Made by a program: the position numbers and the translations under genes. Under the pieces are notes generated by a model. It made no database searches, was not told where the DNA came from, and saw nothing but the letters and a program-made list of their open reading frames with translations. Source: Bacillota bacterium (GTDB lineage: Bacteria; Bacillota; Negativicutes; Sporomusales; Sporomusaceae). From it: a stretch of 33,905 bases of DNA. Shown one piece after another: positions 1 to 6,316 of the stretch (its first letter is position 1; each line of letters begins with the position of its first letter). The stretch lies in contig JAGGAB010000041.1 in the NCBI GenBank assembly GCA_017889705.1, positions 1 to 33,905 of the forward strand, read 5' to 3'.

Positions 1-92
1 GCTGCAGTCAAGGATGTTTTGCCATGGTCAACGTGACCGATTGTACCAATGTTAACATGTGGTTTGTTTCTTTCAAACTTTTTCTTAGCCAT
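1..92 (-). CDS. tuf: Elongation factor Tu, N-terminal fragment (runs off the window)
   Basis: Only the first 30 or so codons are inside the window. The translation begins [20 protein letters not shown] and continues with [11 protein letters not shown], which contains the P-loop GHVDHGKT (about residues 19-26) typical of EF-Tu, the GTPase that delivers aminoacyl-tRNA to the ribosome. The ATG is at 92 and is preceded by a strong GGGAGG ribosome site about 7 bases upstream. The gene reads leftwards out of the window. It lies downstream of a tRNA operon, an arrangement also known for tufB in enterobacteria. A terminator separates the tRNAs from tuf, so tuf probably uses its own promoter. Confidence 0.97.
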   Translation of the reverse strand, partial: MAKKKFERNKPHVNIGTIGHVDHGKTSLTA

Positions 93-196
93 TTGAGTGC
101 CTCCCTTAATTATATCTTTTCACATTAATTACAGTTTGGGGTAATTTATAAAGAAAATAAATTTGTACGTTGCTGCTAAAAATATATGTATAGCTT

Positions 197-225
197 ATAG
201 TATAAGTATTTTTTCTTTATATCAA
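197..225 (-). promoter_or_regulatory. Candidate sigma-A promoter for tuf
   Basis: Read on the minus strand this is TTGATA, a 17-base spacer, then TACTAT. It lies about 105 bases upstream of the tuf start and on the tuf side of the tRNA terminator. The match is good at -35 and fair at -10; the surrounding DNA is very AT-rich, so other -10-like hexamers exist. Confidence 0.4.
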
Positions 226-281
226 ACTACATTATTCTATCTGCCTTATAAAAATCCTTCTAGCACCTGTAATTAATTAAG

Positions 282-358
282 AAACGTTATAAATATAAAT
301 GACAACCTGATTTAGACGGTGTTTTAACTTCGCCGCATCAGGTTATTGACTAACGTTT
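282..358. repeat. Nested inverted repeat upstream of tuf
   Basis: An outer pair AAACGTTA (282-289) / TAACGTTT (351-358) encloses an inner pair AACCTGAT (304-311) / ATCAGGTT (337-344). Both pairs are perfect 8-mers. No gene or known RNA family is recognised. It directly abuts the 92-bp repeat at 366-457 and may be a separate intergenic element. Confidence 0.4.
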
Positions 359-365
359 ATGCACA

Positions 366-457
366 TAAAGAAAACACGGCTTACGCTGAGCTTTAGCGAA
401 AGCGTGAGCCGCTGTTGCCCTTATCCTGATTTTAAGAAAGTTATACTTTCTGTTAGG
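366..457 (-). repeat. 92-bp dispersed two-hairpin repeat, copy 1
   Basis: This segment matches the reverse complement of 32414-32505 with 82 of 92 bases identical and no gaps. It holds two stem-loops: a short one AGAAAGT-TAT-ACTTTCT (437-453) and a larger one built on CGGCTTACGC / GCGTGAGCCG around an AGCTTTAGCGAAAGC core. In the direction of the tRNA transcript (minus strand) it starts with CCTAACAG only four bases after the T-run region of the tRNA terminator. Copy 2 has the same placement after the speD terminator. The pattern suggests a REP-like or other small non-autonomous repeat. Confidence 0.85.
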
Positions 458-461
458 AAAA

Positions 462-490
462 CAAAAAACTTGCAGCAAATGCTGCAAGTT
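462..490 (-). terminator. Rho-independent terminator of the tRNA operon
   Basis: On the minus strand the 9-bp stem ACTTGCAGC / GCTGCAAGT has a four-base loop and is followed by TTTTTTGTTTT. It lies 16 bases past the 3' end of tRNA-Met and separates the tRNA operon from tuf. Confidence 0.9.
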
Positions 491-505
491 CTTCTGTTTA
501 TAATG

Positions 506-582
506 TGGTGGCGGCGCAGGGATTTGAACCCCGGACACTTCGGGTATGAACCGAATGCTCTAGCCAGCTGAGCTACGCCGCC
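506..582 (-). tRNA. tRNA-Met (anticodon CAT), elongator type
   Basis: The minus strand folds as a 77-nt cloverleaf with acceptor stem GGCGGCG / CGCCGCC, discriminator A and an encoded CCA. The anticodon loop is GTTCATACC with CAT. Unlike the fMet gene at 900-975, the first acceptor pair is a normal G-C, so this is the elongator type; a CAT-anticodon tRNA-Ile that is later modified cannot be fully excluded but the body resembles elongator Met. Last gene of the tRNA operon. Confidence 0.93.
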
Positions 583-591
583 GTATTAAAA

Positions 592-667
592 TGGAGCTAG
601 TGACCGGGATTGAACCGGTGACCTTATCCTTACCAAGGATACGCTCTACCGACTGAGCTACACCAGC
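592..667 (-). tRNA. tRNA-Thr (anticodon GGT)
   Basis: 76-nt cloverleaf on the minus strand. Acceptor stem GCTGGTG pairs with CACTAGC (one G-U), anticodon stem TATCC / GGATA closes loop TTGGTAA with anticodon GGT, and CCA is encoded. It lies 9 bases upstream of tRNA-Met. Confidence 0.95.
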
Positions 668-899
668 GTCAATCGCAAACGGCTTAGTAGCGCCCATCTG
701 CTTCGTTGTCACTGCGGGGGCTTGCTTACGCACAGCAGTGCGCCGCGCTGCGCCTCCTCGTTCCGCCTCGTATCTGAACACTACTAAGCCGTTTGCGGCC
801 TTGTGCCAGACACCAGTTTGTCGCAGATATAGTTTGCTTCTTTATAAAACTTCGCTTTATAAATTCAGGGTTACCGAATTTTTAGCGAAGGTAATGACT
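668..899. repeat. Repeat-like spacer inside the tRNA operon with a 17-bp perfect inverted repeat
   Basis: The other tRNAs in this operon are 4-14 bases apart, but here 232 bases separate tRNA-fMet from tRNA-Thr(GGT). A perfect 17-bp inverted repeat (674-690 with 781-797, CGCAAACGGCTTAGTAG and its complement) encloses 90 bases that are clearly more GC-rich than the flanks. The rest (798-899) contains a second hairpin listed separately. No believable ORF is present. It reads as an inserted repeat element that still lets the transcript pass. Confidence 0.65.
850..890. repeat. Stem-loop in the tRNA-operon spacer
   Basis: CTTCGCT (850-856) pairs with AGCGAAG (884-890), and AAATTC (861-866) with GAATTT (876-881), giving a two-segment stem with a small internal loop. 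It falls just downstream of tRNA-fMet in the transcript and could be a processing or repeat hairpin. The T-run needed for a terminator is missing. Confidence 0.5.
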
Positions 900-975
900 T
901 GGTTGCGGGGACAGGACTTGAACCTGTGGCCTTCGGGTTATGAGCCCGACGAGCTACCAACTGCTCCACCCCGCG
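900..975 (-). tRNA. Initiator tRNA-fMet (anticodon CAT)
   Basis: 76-nt cloverleaf on the minus strand. It starts CGCGGGG and ends CCCCGCA-ACCA, so the first acceptor position is the unpaired C1-A72 that marks bacterial initiator tRNAs. The anticodon stem carries three G-C pairs (GGG/CCC) around CTCATAA. CCA is encoded. Confidence 0.96.
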
Positions 976-989
976 ATGTTAAGTTGAAA

Positions 990-1074
990 TGGTGGAGGGA
1001 GGTGGATTCGAACCACCGAAGTCAAAGACGGCAGATTTACAGTCTGCTCCCTTTAGCCACTCGGGAATCCCTCC
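990..1074 (-). tRNA. tRNA-Tyr (anticodon GTA)
   Basis: 85-nt class II tRNA on the minus strand. Acceptor GGAGGGA / TCCCTCC, anticodon loop with GTA, a long variable arm (CCGTCTTTGACTTCGG region) and encoded CCA. Confidence 0.96.
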
Positions 1075-1078
1075 ATCA

Positions 1079-1154
1079 TGGAGCTGGCGATAGGAATTGA
1101 ACCCACAACCTGCTGATTACAAGTCAGCTGCTCTACCAATTGAGCTACGCCAGC
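1079..1154 (-). tRNA. tRNA-Thr (anticodon TGT)
   Basis: 76-nt cloverleaf on the minus strand. Acceptor GCTGGCG / CGCCAGC, anticodon stem CTGAC/ATCAG region with loop carrying TGT, encoded CCA. First gene of the operon, 4 bases ahead of tRNA-Tyr. Confidence 0.96.
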
Positions 1155-1189
1155 ATTTTTTTCGAGACCGCGTCTCAGTGACAAAACAT

Positions 1190-1219
1190 ATTATATAATA
1201 GGTTCCTAGACTATGTCAA
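1190..1219 (-). promoter_or_regulatory. Strong sigma-A promoter of the tRNA operon
   Basis: On the minus strand: consensus TTGACA, an 18-base spacer and consensus TATAAT, about 35 bases ahead of the first tRNA. A small inverted repeat GAGAC-GCG-GTCTC follows in the leader. Confidence 0.85.
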
Positions 1220-1260
1220 CATCTTTTATGGTGCAAATTTTAACCATTTTCGATTCTTAG

Positions 1261-1353
1261 AGTGTCGCAACAAATACGACACTTTGAACAAAACCTCTAA
1301 GCAGGACAAGCGCAGTTTCCAGCAGGCGAGATTAACCTCTACCTGCCGGAAAC
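1261..1353. other. Two hairpins downstream of uppP
   Basis: The gap between the tRNA promoter and uppP contains AGTGTCG / CGACACT (1261-1283) and a longer hairpin GTTTCC-GCAGG / CCTGC-GGAAAC (1315-1353), which has single-base bulges. Either may end or protect the uppP mRNA. Neither is followed by a T-run on the minus strand, so I do not call a classical terminator. Confidence 0.4.
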
Positions 1354-1390
1354 TTCTCGTATCGGCCTGTTAAACTTGGCTTGTATTTTA

Positions 1391-2188
1391 TTACATAAAG
1401 AAATAGTAATATGATAGCCCGGCGATAATAAAGCGGTAATACGCAAACGAGGCCAGTGTCGAGCTGTTAAGAAACCGCAAAAACCAGACAATGGACGCAT
1501 AGGCCGTAATGAAAGCCACACCAAAACCAATCGCAAACATAGTAATGTCATCCATACTTAGTTGGTTCCAGATCTTCATTAAATCATAAAGACAGGCGGC
1601 CAGCATCAGCGGCACGGCAATGATAAAAGAAAATTCAGCAGCAGCCGTACGACTCATCCCCAAAAATAAACCACCGGCGATGGTTGAACCCGAACGGGAA
1701 AATCCCGGCCACAATGATAAGACCTGAAACAAGCCCACCCAAAAAGCCTGAGTAACTGTCATACTGTCAACATTTTTCGTAGTAGGCGCCTTAGCAATTT
1801 TCTCGGCCACTAACATCAAAATCGCACCGGCTACCAAGCCAATAATTACTGTATAAGGCGAAAACAGGTAAGTCTTTATTGGTTTATGAAACAGAAACGC
1901 AATCCCCATTACCGGGACAATCCCAGCCAAAACATGCATAGCACTCAGTCCGTTACCATAAATATTAATGGCGCGCGGTCTAAACATAGCTAAAAATTTA
2001 TCCCGATACAAAATAAATACCGACAAAATCGCGCCTAGCTGAATAAACACTTCAAATACGCTGGCTTTTTCGCCTTCAAATCCTAGCAGCGAACCAACAA
2101 GAATCATATGTCCGGTCGATGAAATCGGCAGAAATTCAGTTACGCCTTCTACTATACCAATGATTACTGCAATAATATTTTCATTCAT
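1391..2188 (-). CDS. uppP: Undecaprenyl-diphosphatase (BacA/UppP)
   Basis: Integral membrane enzyme that removes a phosphate from undecaprenyl diphosphate so the lipid carrier can be reused for peptidoglycan and other wall polymers; overproduction gives bacitracin resistance in other species. The 265-residue length is typical. The two family signatures are visible: EGVTEFLPISSTGHMIL near residues 14-30 (acidic residues plus Ser/Thr) and PGFSRSGST near residue 160. The rest is a series of hydrophobic segments. The ATG at 2188 has GGAGGTG upstream. The upstream Nudix gene ends 12 bases before it, so the two are probably co-transcribed. Confidence 0.96.
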   Translation of the reverse strand: MNENIIAVIIGIVEGVTEFLPISSTGHMILVGSLLGFEGEKASVFEVFIQLGAILSVFILYRDKFLAMFRPRAINIYGNGLSAMHVLAGIVPVMGIAFLFHKPIKTYLFSPYTVIIGLVAGAILMLVAEKIAKAPTTKNVDSMTVTQAFWVGLFQVLSLWPGFSRSGSTIAGGLFLGMSRTAAAEFSFIIAVPLMLAACLYDLMKIWNQLSMDDITMFAIGFGVAFITAYASIVWFLRFLNSSTLASFAYYRFIIAGLSYYYFFM

Positions 2189-2200
2189 AAATTCACCTCC

Positions 2201-2716
2201 TCAGTCTTTGTTTGCGTCATCCTGCAACAACATATTCACGACTTGAACATCAGTAGGAAACGCTAATTGAGGTATGTCGTCAAGCGAAAAATATGCCACT
2301 TGATCCAAATCATCGCCCGGCCGAAGAGTGCCGCCCACCACCGCAGCCTCAAACCATACGCCGATGGTATGAACACTCGGATTGTGAAAGTTAGATAAAA
2401 CAGCATACACTTGCCCGGTTTCAATTACAAGTCCCGTCTCTTCCAAAAACTCTCGCCTGACAGCATCTCTGACATCTTCATCATATTCAACATAACCGCA
2501 GGGTATGCACCATAGCCCTGGATAGCTGGCATCAACTGATCTGCGCCCCAGAAGAATCTTATTATTCTCACGGACAATGGCAGCCACACCAACAATCGGA
2601 TTTTCATACATAACGCGGGTACACTTGTTACACACCAGACGTTCCCGTTCACCCATCAAACGGCAGCCGAGTTCACCGCCACATTGCGGACAAAAATGAA
2701 ACCGTTGTTCCTTCAT
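2201..2716 (-). CDS. Nudix hydrolase with N-terminal zinc ribbon
   Basis: Predicted pyrophosphohydrolase of the ADP-ribose/NADH type; the substrate cannot be read from sequence. A four-Cys ribbon CPQCGGE...CNKC lies in residues 9-32, followed by a Nudix fold with the box G-x5-E-x7-REFLEETGL near residues 72-95. This zinc-ribbon plus Nudix layout resembles NudC-like and other 'house-cleaning' Nudix proteins. I place the start at the ATG at 2716, giving 171 residues, because GGGAGG lies 7 bases upstream; an in-frame upstream ATG at 2776 lacks a ribosome site and would add an AT-rich stretch. Next gene downstream is uppP. Confidence 0.9.
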   Translation of the reverse strand: MKEQRFHFCPQCGGELGCRLMGERERLVCNKCTRVMYENPIVGVAAIVRENNKILLGRRSVDASYPGLWCIPCGYVEYDEDVRDAVRREFLEETGLVIETGQVYAVLSNFHNPSVHTIGVWFEAAVVGGTLRPGDDLDQVAYFSLDDIPQLAFPTDVQVVNMLLQDDANKD

Positions 2717-2786
2717 GATAACCTCCCAATAGGACAGTATTATTATTTTACCATACTTAACTATATTTCTACACATGTATATAAAA

Positions 2787-2828
2787 TAAAAATCCCGGGG
2801 CTAGTGCATATATACACCTGATCCCCGA
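2787..2828 (-). terminator. Probable terminator overlapping the end of the YetF-like gene
   Basis: On the minus strand CGGGG (2823-2827) pairs with CCCCG (2796-2800) across a loop that itself contains GTG/CAC, followed by GGGATTTTTATTTTAT. The stop codon of the upstream gene (2801) falls inside the structure. The stem is short, so strength is uncertain. Confidence 0.5.
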
Positions 2829-3505
2829 GTTTCCTCATTCACTACGTGTAATCGCTTGTTTTGATCCATAAAGGCAATAAATACATTTTGGATGCCATCT
2901 TGATGCTGACAGCGAAATTCTTCAATTTGCGCTTTAGAAAATCCCATTTCCGCCAAAGCTGCTTCCTGCAATTCCCCCTCTAGAATAACCGGTACCAAAA
3001 TACTGTTAGGGGTTACGTTAAAATTAACCTGCCCTGGCGTCAAAGGCAAATGTTCTGCTTTTTTTAATACACTAAGCTTCCCGTGCGGTTCCAAAATAGC
3101 AAGCTCAACAATGGTAATATCAAATACGTCCCTTTCCCGCAAAAGATGCAGCAGTGTTTCCACAGGCATTCGCACCTTGCGCAAGTTCTCCTTAATAATC
3201 TGGCCATTATTAACAAGCAGCAGCGGTGTAAAATTTAACTTGTGATTTACAGGCCGAATTTTGATACTAAGCCAACTAAAAAGAACTTGCATCACACCCA
3301 GTGCCAATAGCGCAACCAGTGAACTAACCAGTTCAATTCGCGGATCAACAATTAAAGCCCCAGCAACCGCACCAATTGTAATTGAAATAAGAAAATCAAA
3401 AGAACTGAACTCACTCACCGGTCGAAGTCCGGTGGTAAGCATGAGGATGAGTAGCACACCCATACCTGCAACTACCCGAAAAAGGGTAATTCCCAAGGTT
3501 TCCAT
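2801..3505 (-). CDS. YetF/YrbG-type DUF421 membrane protein
   Basis: 234 residues. The N-terminal third has three hydrophobic segments (about residues 4-22, 36-52, 58-80) and the family motif LRPVSEFSSFDFLISI. The C-terminal part is a soluble mixed alpha/beta domain with LLVNNGQIIKENLRKVRM and LREGDVFDI-like sequence (here LRERDVFDITIVELAILE). This matches the DUF421 family represented by B. subtilis YetF, membrane proteins linked in the literature to spore or stress physiology but without a firmly known activity. The ATG at 3505 has GGAGGG upstream. Stands between pfkA and the Nudix gene. Confidence 0.88.
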   Translation of the reverse strand: METLGITLFRVVAGMGVLLILMLTTGLRPVSEFSSFDFLISITIGAVAGALIVDPRIELVSSLVALLALGVMQVLFSWLSIKIRPVNHKLNFTPLLLVNNGQIIKENLRKVRMPVETLLHLLRERDVFDITIVELAILEPHGKLSVLKKAEHLPLTPGQVNFNVTPNSILVPVILEGELQEAALAEMGFSKAQIEEFRCQHQDGIQNVFIAFMDQNKRLHVVNEETRGSGVYMH

Positions 3506-3578
3506 TACTGCCCTCCATCACGTAACCTGTCATCTACATTACGCAATATTTAGGCTTAGTATAACCACCGGAGTATTT

Positions 3579-4676
3579 TTAATCCCCAAAAGAAATACCG
3601 ATAGCACGTCCGGCCATTAACAACTCATCATCAAGCGATACATTGTGGGTGATTCCGGCAATATCGGCAATAGGCACGCGAATAATCTCATTTTTTTGCA
3701 GAGCAACCATATTGCCAAAAGCTCCTGCAAGCAAACATTCCACAGCCGCCACCCCATAACGGGTGGAAAGCACCCGGTCAAAAGCGGTTGGCGTCCCTCC
3801 ACGCTGAACATGCCCCAGCACTGTGCAGCGGGATTCCACACCAATCAGGCTCTCGATTTCCCGGGTTAGTTTTTCACCTGCGCCACCCAAACGAATCTTT
3901 TCATGGCTGCCTTCCACAATACGGCCAACCGACATTTCCCCGCCTTGGGGGTATGCTCCCTCGGCCATTACAATCAAACTAAACAGACGGCCTCGCTGTT
4001 GGCGTTCTTTTATTTTATCAATAACCGAATCAATGCTAAACGGGATTTCCGGAATCAATATACAGTCAGCACCGCCTGCGATCCCTGCATGCAGCGCAAT
4101 CCAGCCGGCATAGCGTCCCATGACTTCCAGCACCATAACCCTGTGATGAGATTCAGCAGTGGTATGAAGACGGTCAAGCGCGTCGGTAGCCACACCAACA
4201 GCGGTATCAAATCCGAAAGTCCGCTCGGTTCCCGGTATATCATTATCAATGGTTTTCGGCACAGCCACCACCGGCAGCCCTAGTTGATAAAATTCTGCCC
4301 CAATCTTGAGACTACCGTCACCGCCAATGACAATAAGGGCATCAATATCATGCTGCCGCAAATTTTCTAACGCCTGCCCTGACATATCTGAATATACTTT
4401 TTCACCATTTTGAACCGTAAGGTAACGAAAGGGATTATCGCGATTGGTCGTTCCCAGCATTGTCCCACCCCGCGGCAAAATGCCGGCAACACTCTCGCCT
4501 GTCATCTCGATGATTTGATTTTCGACCATACCGCCAAAACCATTCTTAACTCCCCATACTTTTAGCCCATAGCCCAGCCCAGTCCTGACAACAGCCCGGA
4601 TAACCGCATTAAGTCCGGGCGCATCACCACCGCCTGTGAGTACAGCAATACTTTTCACTTTGTTTGTCCTGTCCAT
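3579..4676 (-). CDS. pfkA: 6-phosphofructokinase, mixed-substrate group III
   Basis: Phosphorylates fructose 6-phosphate to fructose 1,6-bisphosphate in glycolysis. 365 residues, longer than the 320 of the B. subtilis enzyme. Visible motifs: GGGDAPGLNA (15-24), GGDGS (118-122), PKTIDND (140-146, catalytic Asp pair), TAESHHRVMVLEVMGR, and GHVQRGG. The GGDGS glycine is the ATP-type residue, whereas Lys in PKTIDND is the residue found in PPi-dependent enzymes; the same mixture occurs in actinobacterial (Streptomyces) group III enzymes, which this sequence resembles closely. ATP is the likelier donor, but PPi use cannot be ruled out from sequence. GAGGTGA precedes the ATG. Follows the sigH terminator, so it is probably transcribed from its own promoter. 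Confidence 0.95.
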   Translation of the reverse strand: MDRTNKVKSIAVLTGGGDAPGLNAVIRAVVRTGLGYGLKVWGVKNGFGGMVENQIIEMTGESVAGILPRGGTMLGTTNRDNPFRYLTVQNGEKVYSDMSGQALENLRQHDIDALIVIGGDGSLKIGAEFYQLGLPVVAVPKTIDNDIPGTERTFGFDTAVGVATDALDRLHTTAESHHRVMVLEVMGRYAGWIALHAGIAGGADCILIPEIPFSIDSVIDKIKERQQRGRLFSLIVMAEGAYPQGGEMSVGRIVEGSHEKIRLGGAGEKLTREIESLIGVESRCTVLGHVQRGGTPTAFDRVLSTRYGVAAVECLLAGAFGNMVALQKNEIIRVPIADIAGITHNVSLDDELLMAGRAIGISFGD

Positions 4677-4785
4677 TTTATCACCTCATCCAAGTATATA
4701 GTGCCGGCAAGTCTCTACAGGTATACTACTTACCTTCCTTAGCTCAGCATACCCCGCTTCCGGCTTCTTAAAGCTCTAGCCAGAT

Positions 4786-4817
4786 GCAAAAAATGACACC
4801 TCATACTGGTGTCATTT
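4786..4817 (-). terminator. Rho-independent terminator after sigH
   Basis: Minus-strand stem AATGACACC / GGTGTCATT with a 7-base loop, followed by TTTTTTGC. It lies about 30 bases past the sigH stop and ends the long gltX-cysE...sigH transcription region. Confidence 0.88.
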
Positions 4818-4847
4818 CAAGTTATTACATTATTTCAGGCTTAGAGC

Positions 4848-5567
4848 TTATTCAGCCAGCTCTATCTGGGTTTCTTTATTAAAACCAGTAAGGCCTTTGT
4901 ATACCCCGCGAATATCACTATCATCGCCACGGTTTTCAAGATAGCGTTCAAGTTTGCGTTTTACCCGTTGCAAGGCATTATCAATTGACTTAACATGGCG
5001 GTCTAGTTCCACAGCAATTTCCTGGTAAGACTTCCCATCAAGGTAAGACATAAGTACCTTCCATTCAAGATCACTTAAAATCTCGCCCATTTTCTCTTCA
5101 ATATCAACAAATTCCTCACGACTGATTACCAGTTCTTCCGGATCAGTTACTTTCGAACCCGATAATACATCCAGGAGTGTGCGGTCAGAATCCTCATCAT
5201 AAATAGGTTTATTTAAAGAAACATATGAGTTCAAGGGAATATGTTTCTGTCTGGTAGCAGTCTTAATTGCAGTAATAATTTGTCTTGTCACACATAATTC
5301 GGCAAACGCCCGAAAGGAAGAGAGCTTATCATTGCGGAAGTCCCGAATAGCCTTGTATAAGCCGATCATTCCTTCTTGAATAATATCTTCACGCTCGGCG
5401 CCGATTAAAAAATATGATCTGGCTTTGGCCCGCACGAAATTACGATATTTGTTAATCAAATACTCCAGAGCGACCGTGTTATCATTATCTTTGGCGTCGA
5501 ATACTATTTCTTCATCAGTCAAGTTGTCAAAACAACCATACAGATCGCGTTGAGTATTTACCCGCAT
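4848..5567 (-). CDS. sigH: RNA polymerase sigma-H factor (early sporulation/stationary phase)
   Basis: Sigma-70 family factor that directs early sporulation and transition-phase transcription. Region 2 is clear (LINKYRNFVRAKARSYFL, then DIIQEGMIGLYKAIRDF and the DNA-contacting RQIITAIKTATRQKH), and region 4 has the helix-turn-helix KSYQEIAVELDRHVKSIDNA. I set the start at the ATG at 5567 (239 residues, GGGGG 7 bases upstream). The frame stays open to a further ATG at 5687 that would add 40 residues unlike any SigH. The last 30 residues after region 4 exceed the 218-residue B. subtilis protein. Its place downstream of rae1/yacP is the standard Firmicute order. Confidence 0.95.
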   Translation of the reverse strand: MRVNTQRDLYGCFDNLTDEEIVFDAKDNDNTVALEYLINKYRNFVRAKARSYFLIGAEREDIIQEGMIGLYKAIRDFRNDKLSSFRAFAELCVTRQIITAIKTATRQKHIPLNSYVSLNKPIYDEDSDRTLLDVLSGSKVTDPEELVISREEFVDIEEKMGEILSDLEWKVLMSYLDGKSYQEIAVELDRHVKSIDNALQRVKRKLERYLENRGDDSDIRGVYKGLTGFNKETQIELAE

Positions 5568-5725
5568 CGCATCGCCCCCACTAGTTTTCTTTTGCTGCCA
5601 GCCCGGTAGGCCTAACCCACTACGCATTTGCAGATTATAGAAAAATAAAAATGCACTAAAGAGCTTAGTGCCGCAGCATCGCCGCATCGCCGTCTATCAT
5701 TTAGATTATACTTGTTAGAACAAAG

Positions 5726-6244
5726 TTAGTCAAGCCCATCACGCCGCATACTATCAAGGCGCTGCATGATATCCTCTTTCAAACGATTGCCAAGCTCATG
5801 ACGATCTCGCGCTAAAACCTTGCGCGAAAGGTTATCTGAGATTTCCTTTTTAGCAGCAGCAACATTATTTTTCAATTCCCGCGCCGATATCCGGTAAGCG
5901 CCCGCCCCTAAAACAAACATTTGCTCAGCTAGGTCAGAAGTAACCACATATACTCTTTTATTGGAGCGACCAAGGCCATAAACCAGTTTTTCAATGTAGC
6001 TGTCAGCCGTTTCACCCTCTTTGGTATAGATGACTTCCAATATACCCATTTGACTCTGACTGACAATTTTTCCGGTTGTCAGGTGGGCATCAAATACGAT
6101 GATTGTCTTATATCTTTTATATGCACCATACTCACTAAGTATATCCACAAGTTTGTCACGGGCATATTCGAGATTATCTTTAAGTGCGATAAGTTCAGGC
6201 CAGGCATTAACCACATTATAGCCGTCTACAATTAATAATTCCAT
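5726..6244 (-). CDS. rae1: Ribosome-associated endonuclease Rae1 (YacP, NYN domain)
   Basis: 172 residues of a PIN/NYN-type RNase. The acidic active-site motifs are visible: LLIVDGYNVVNAWP at the N terminus, VFDAH near residue 52, and EGETADSYIEKL near residue 78, followed by VVTSDLAEQ. B. subtilis Rae1 enters the ribosome A site and cleaves particular mRNAs during translation. Conserved between rlmB and sigH. The start may be ATG (6244) or the TTG just before it (6247): GGAG lies 10 and 7 bases upstream respectively, so the TTG is a serious alternative. Confidence 0.9.
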   Translation of the reverse strand: MELLIVDGYNVVNAWPELIALKDNLEYARDKLVDILSEYGAYKRYKTIIVFDAHLTTGKIVSQSQMGILEVIYTKEGETADSYIEKLVYGLGRSNKRVYVVTSDLAEQMFVLGAGAYRISARELKNNVAAAKKEISDNLSRKVLARDRHELGNRLKEDIMQRLDSMRRDGLD

Positions 6245-6316
6245 CAAGAGAAATCTCCAATCTTATGACCCCTGGCAGCTTTAAGGCGGCTTATAGAGAA
6301 GCACAAATAGTGTCTA

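Noticed and set aside
738..1100. Open frame of 120 codons on the plus strand across the tRNA genes
   Set aside because: It runs antisense through tRNA-fMet, tRNA-Tyr and part of tRNA-Thr and through the repeat spacer; no ribosome site or recognisable protein.
5568..5687. 40-residue N-terminal extension of SigH
   Set aside because: The added residues are unlike SigH, the upstream ATG has no ribosome site, and the ATG at 5567 does.
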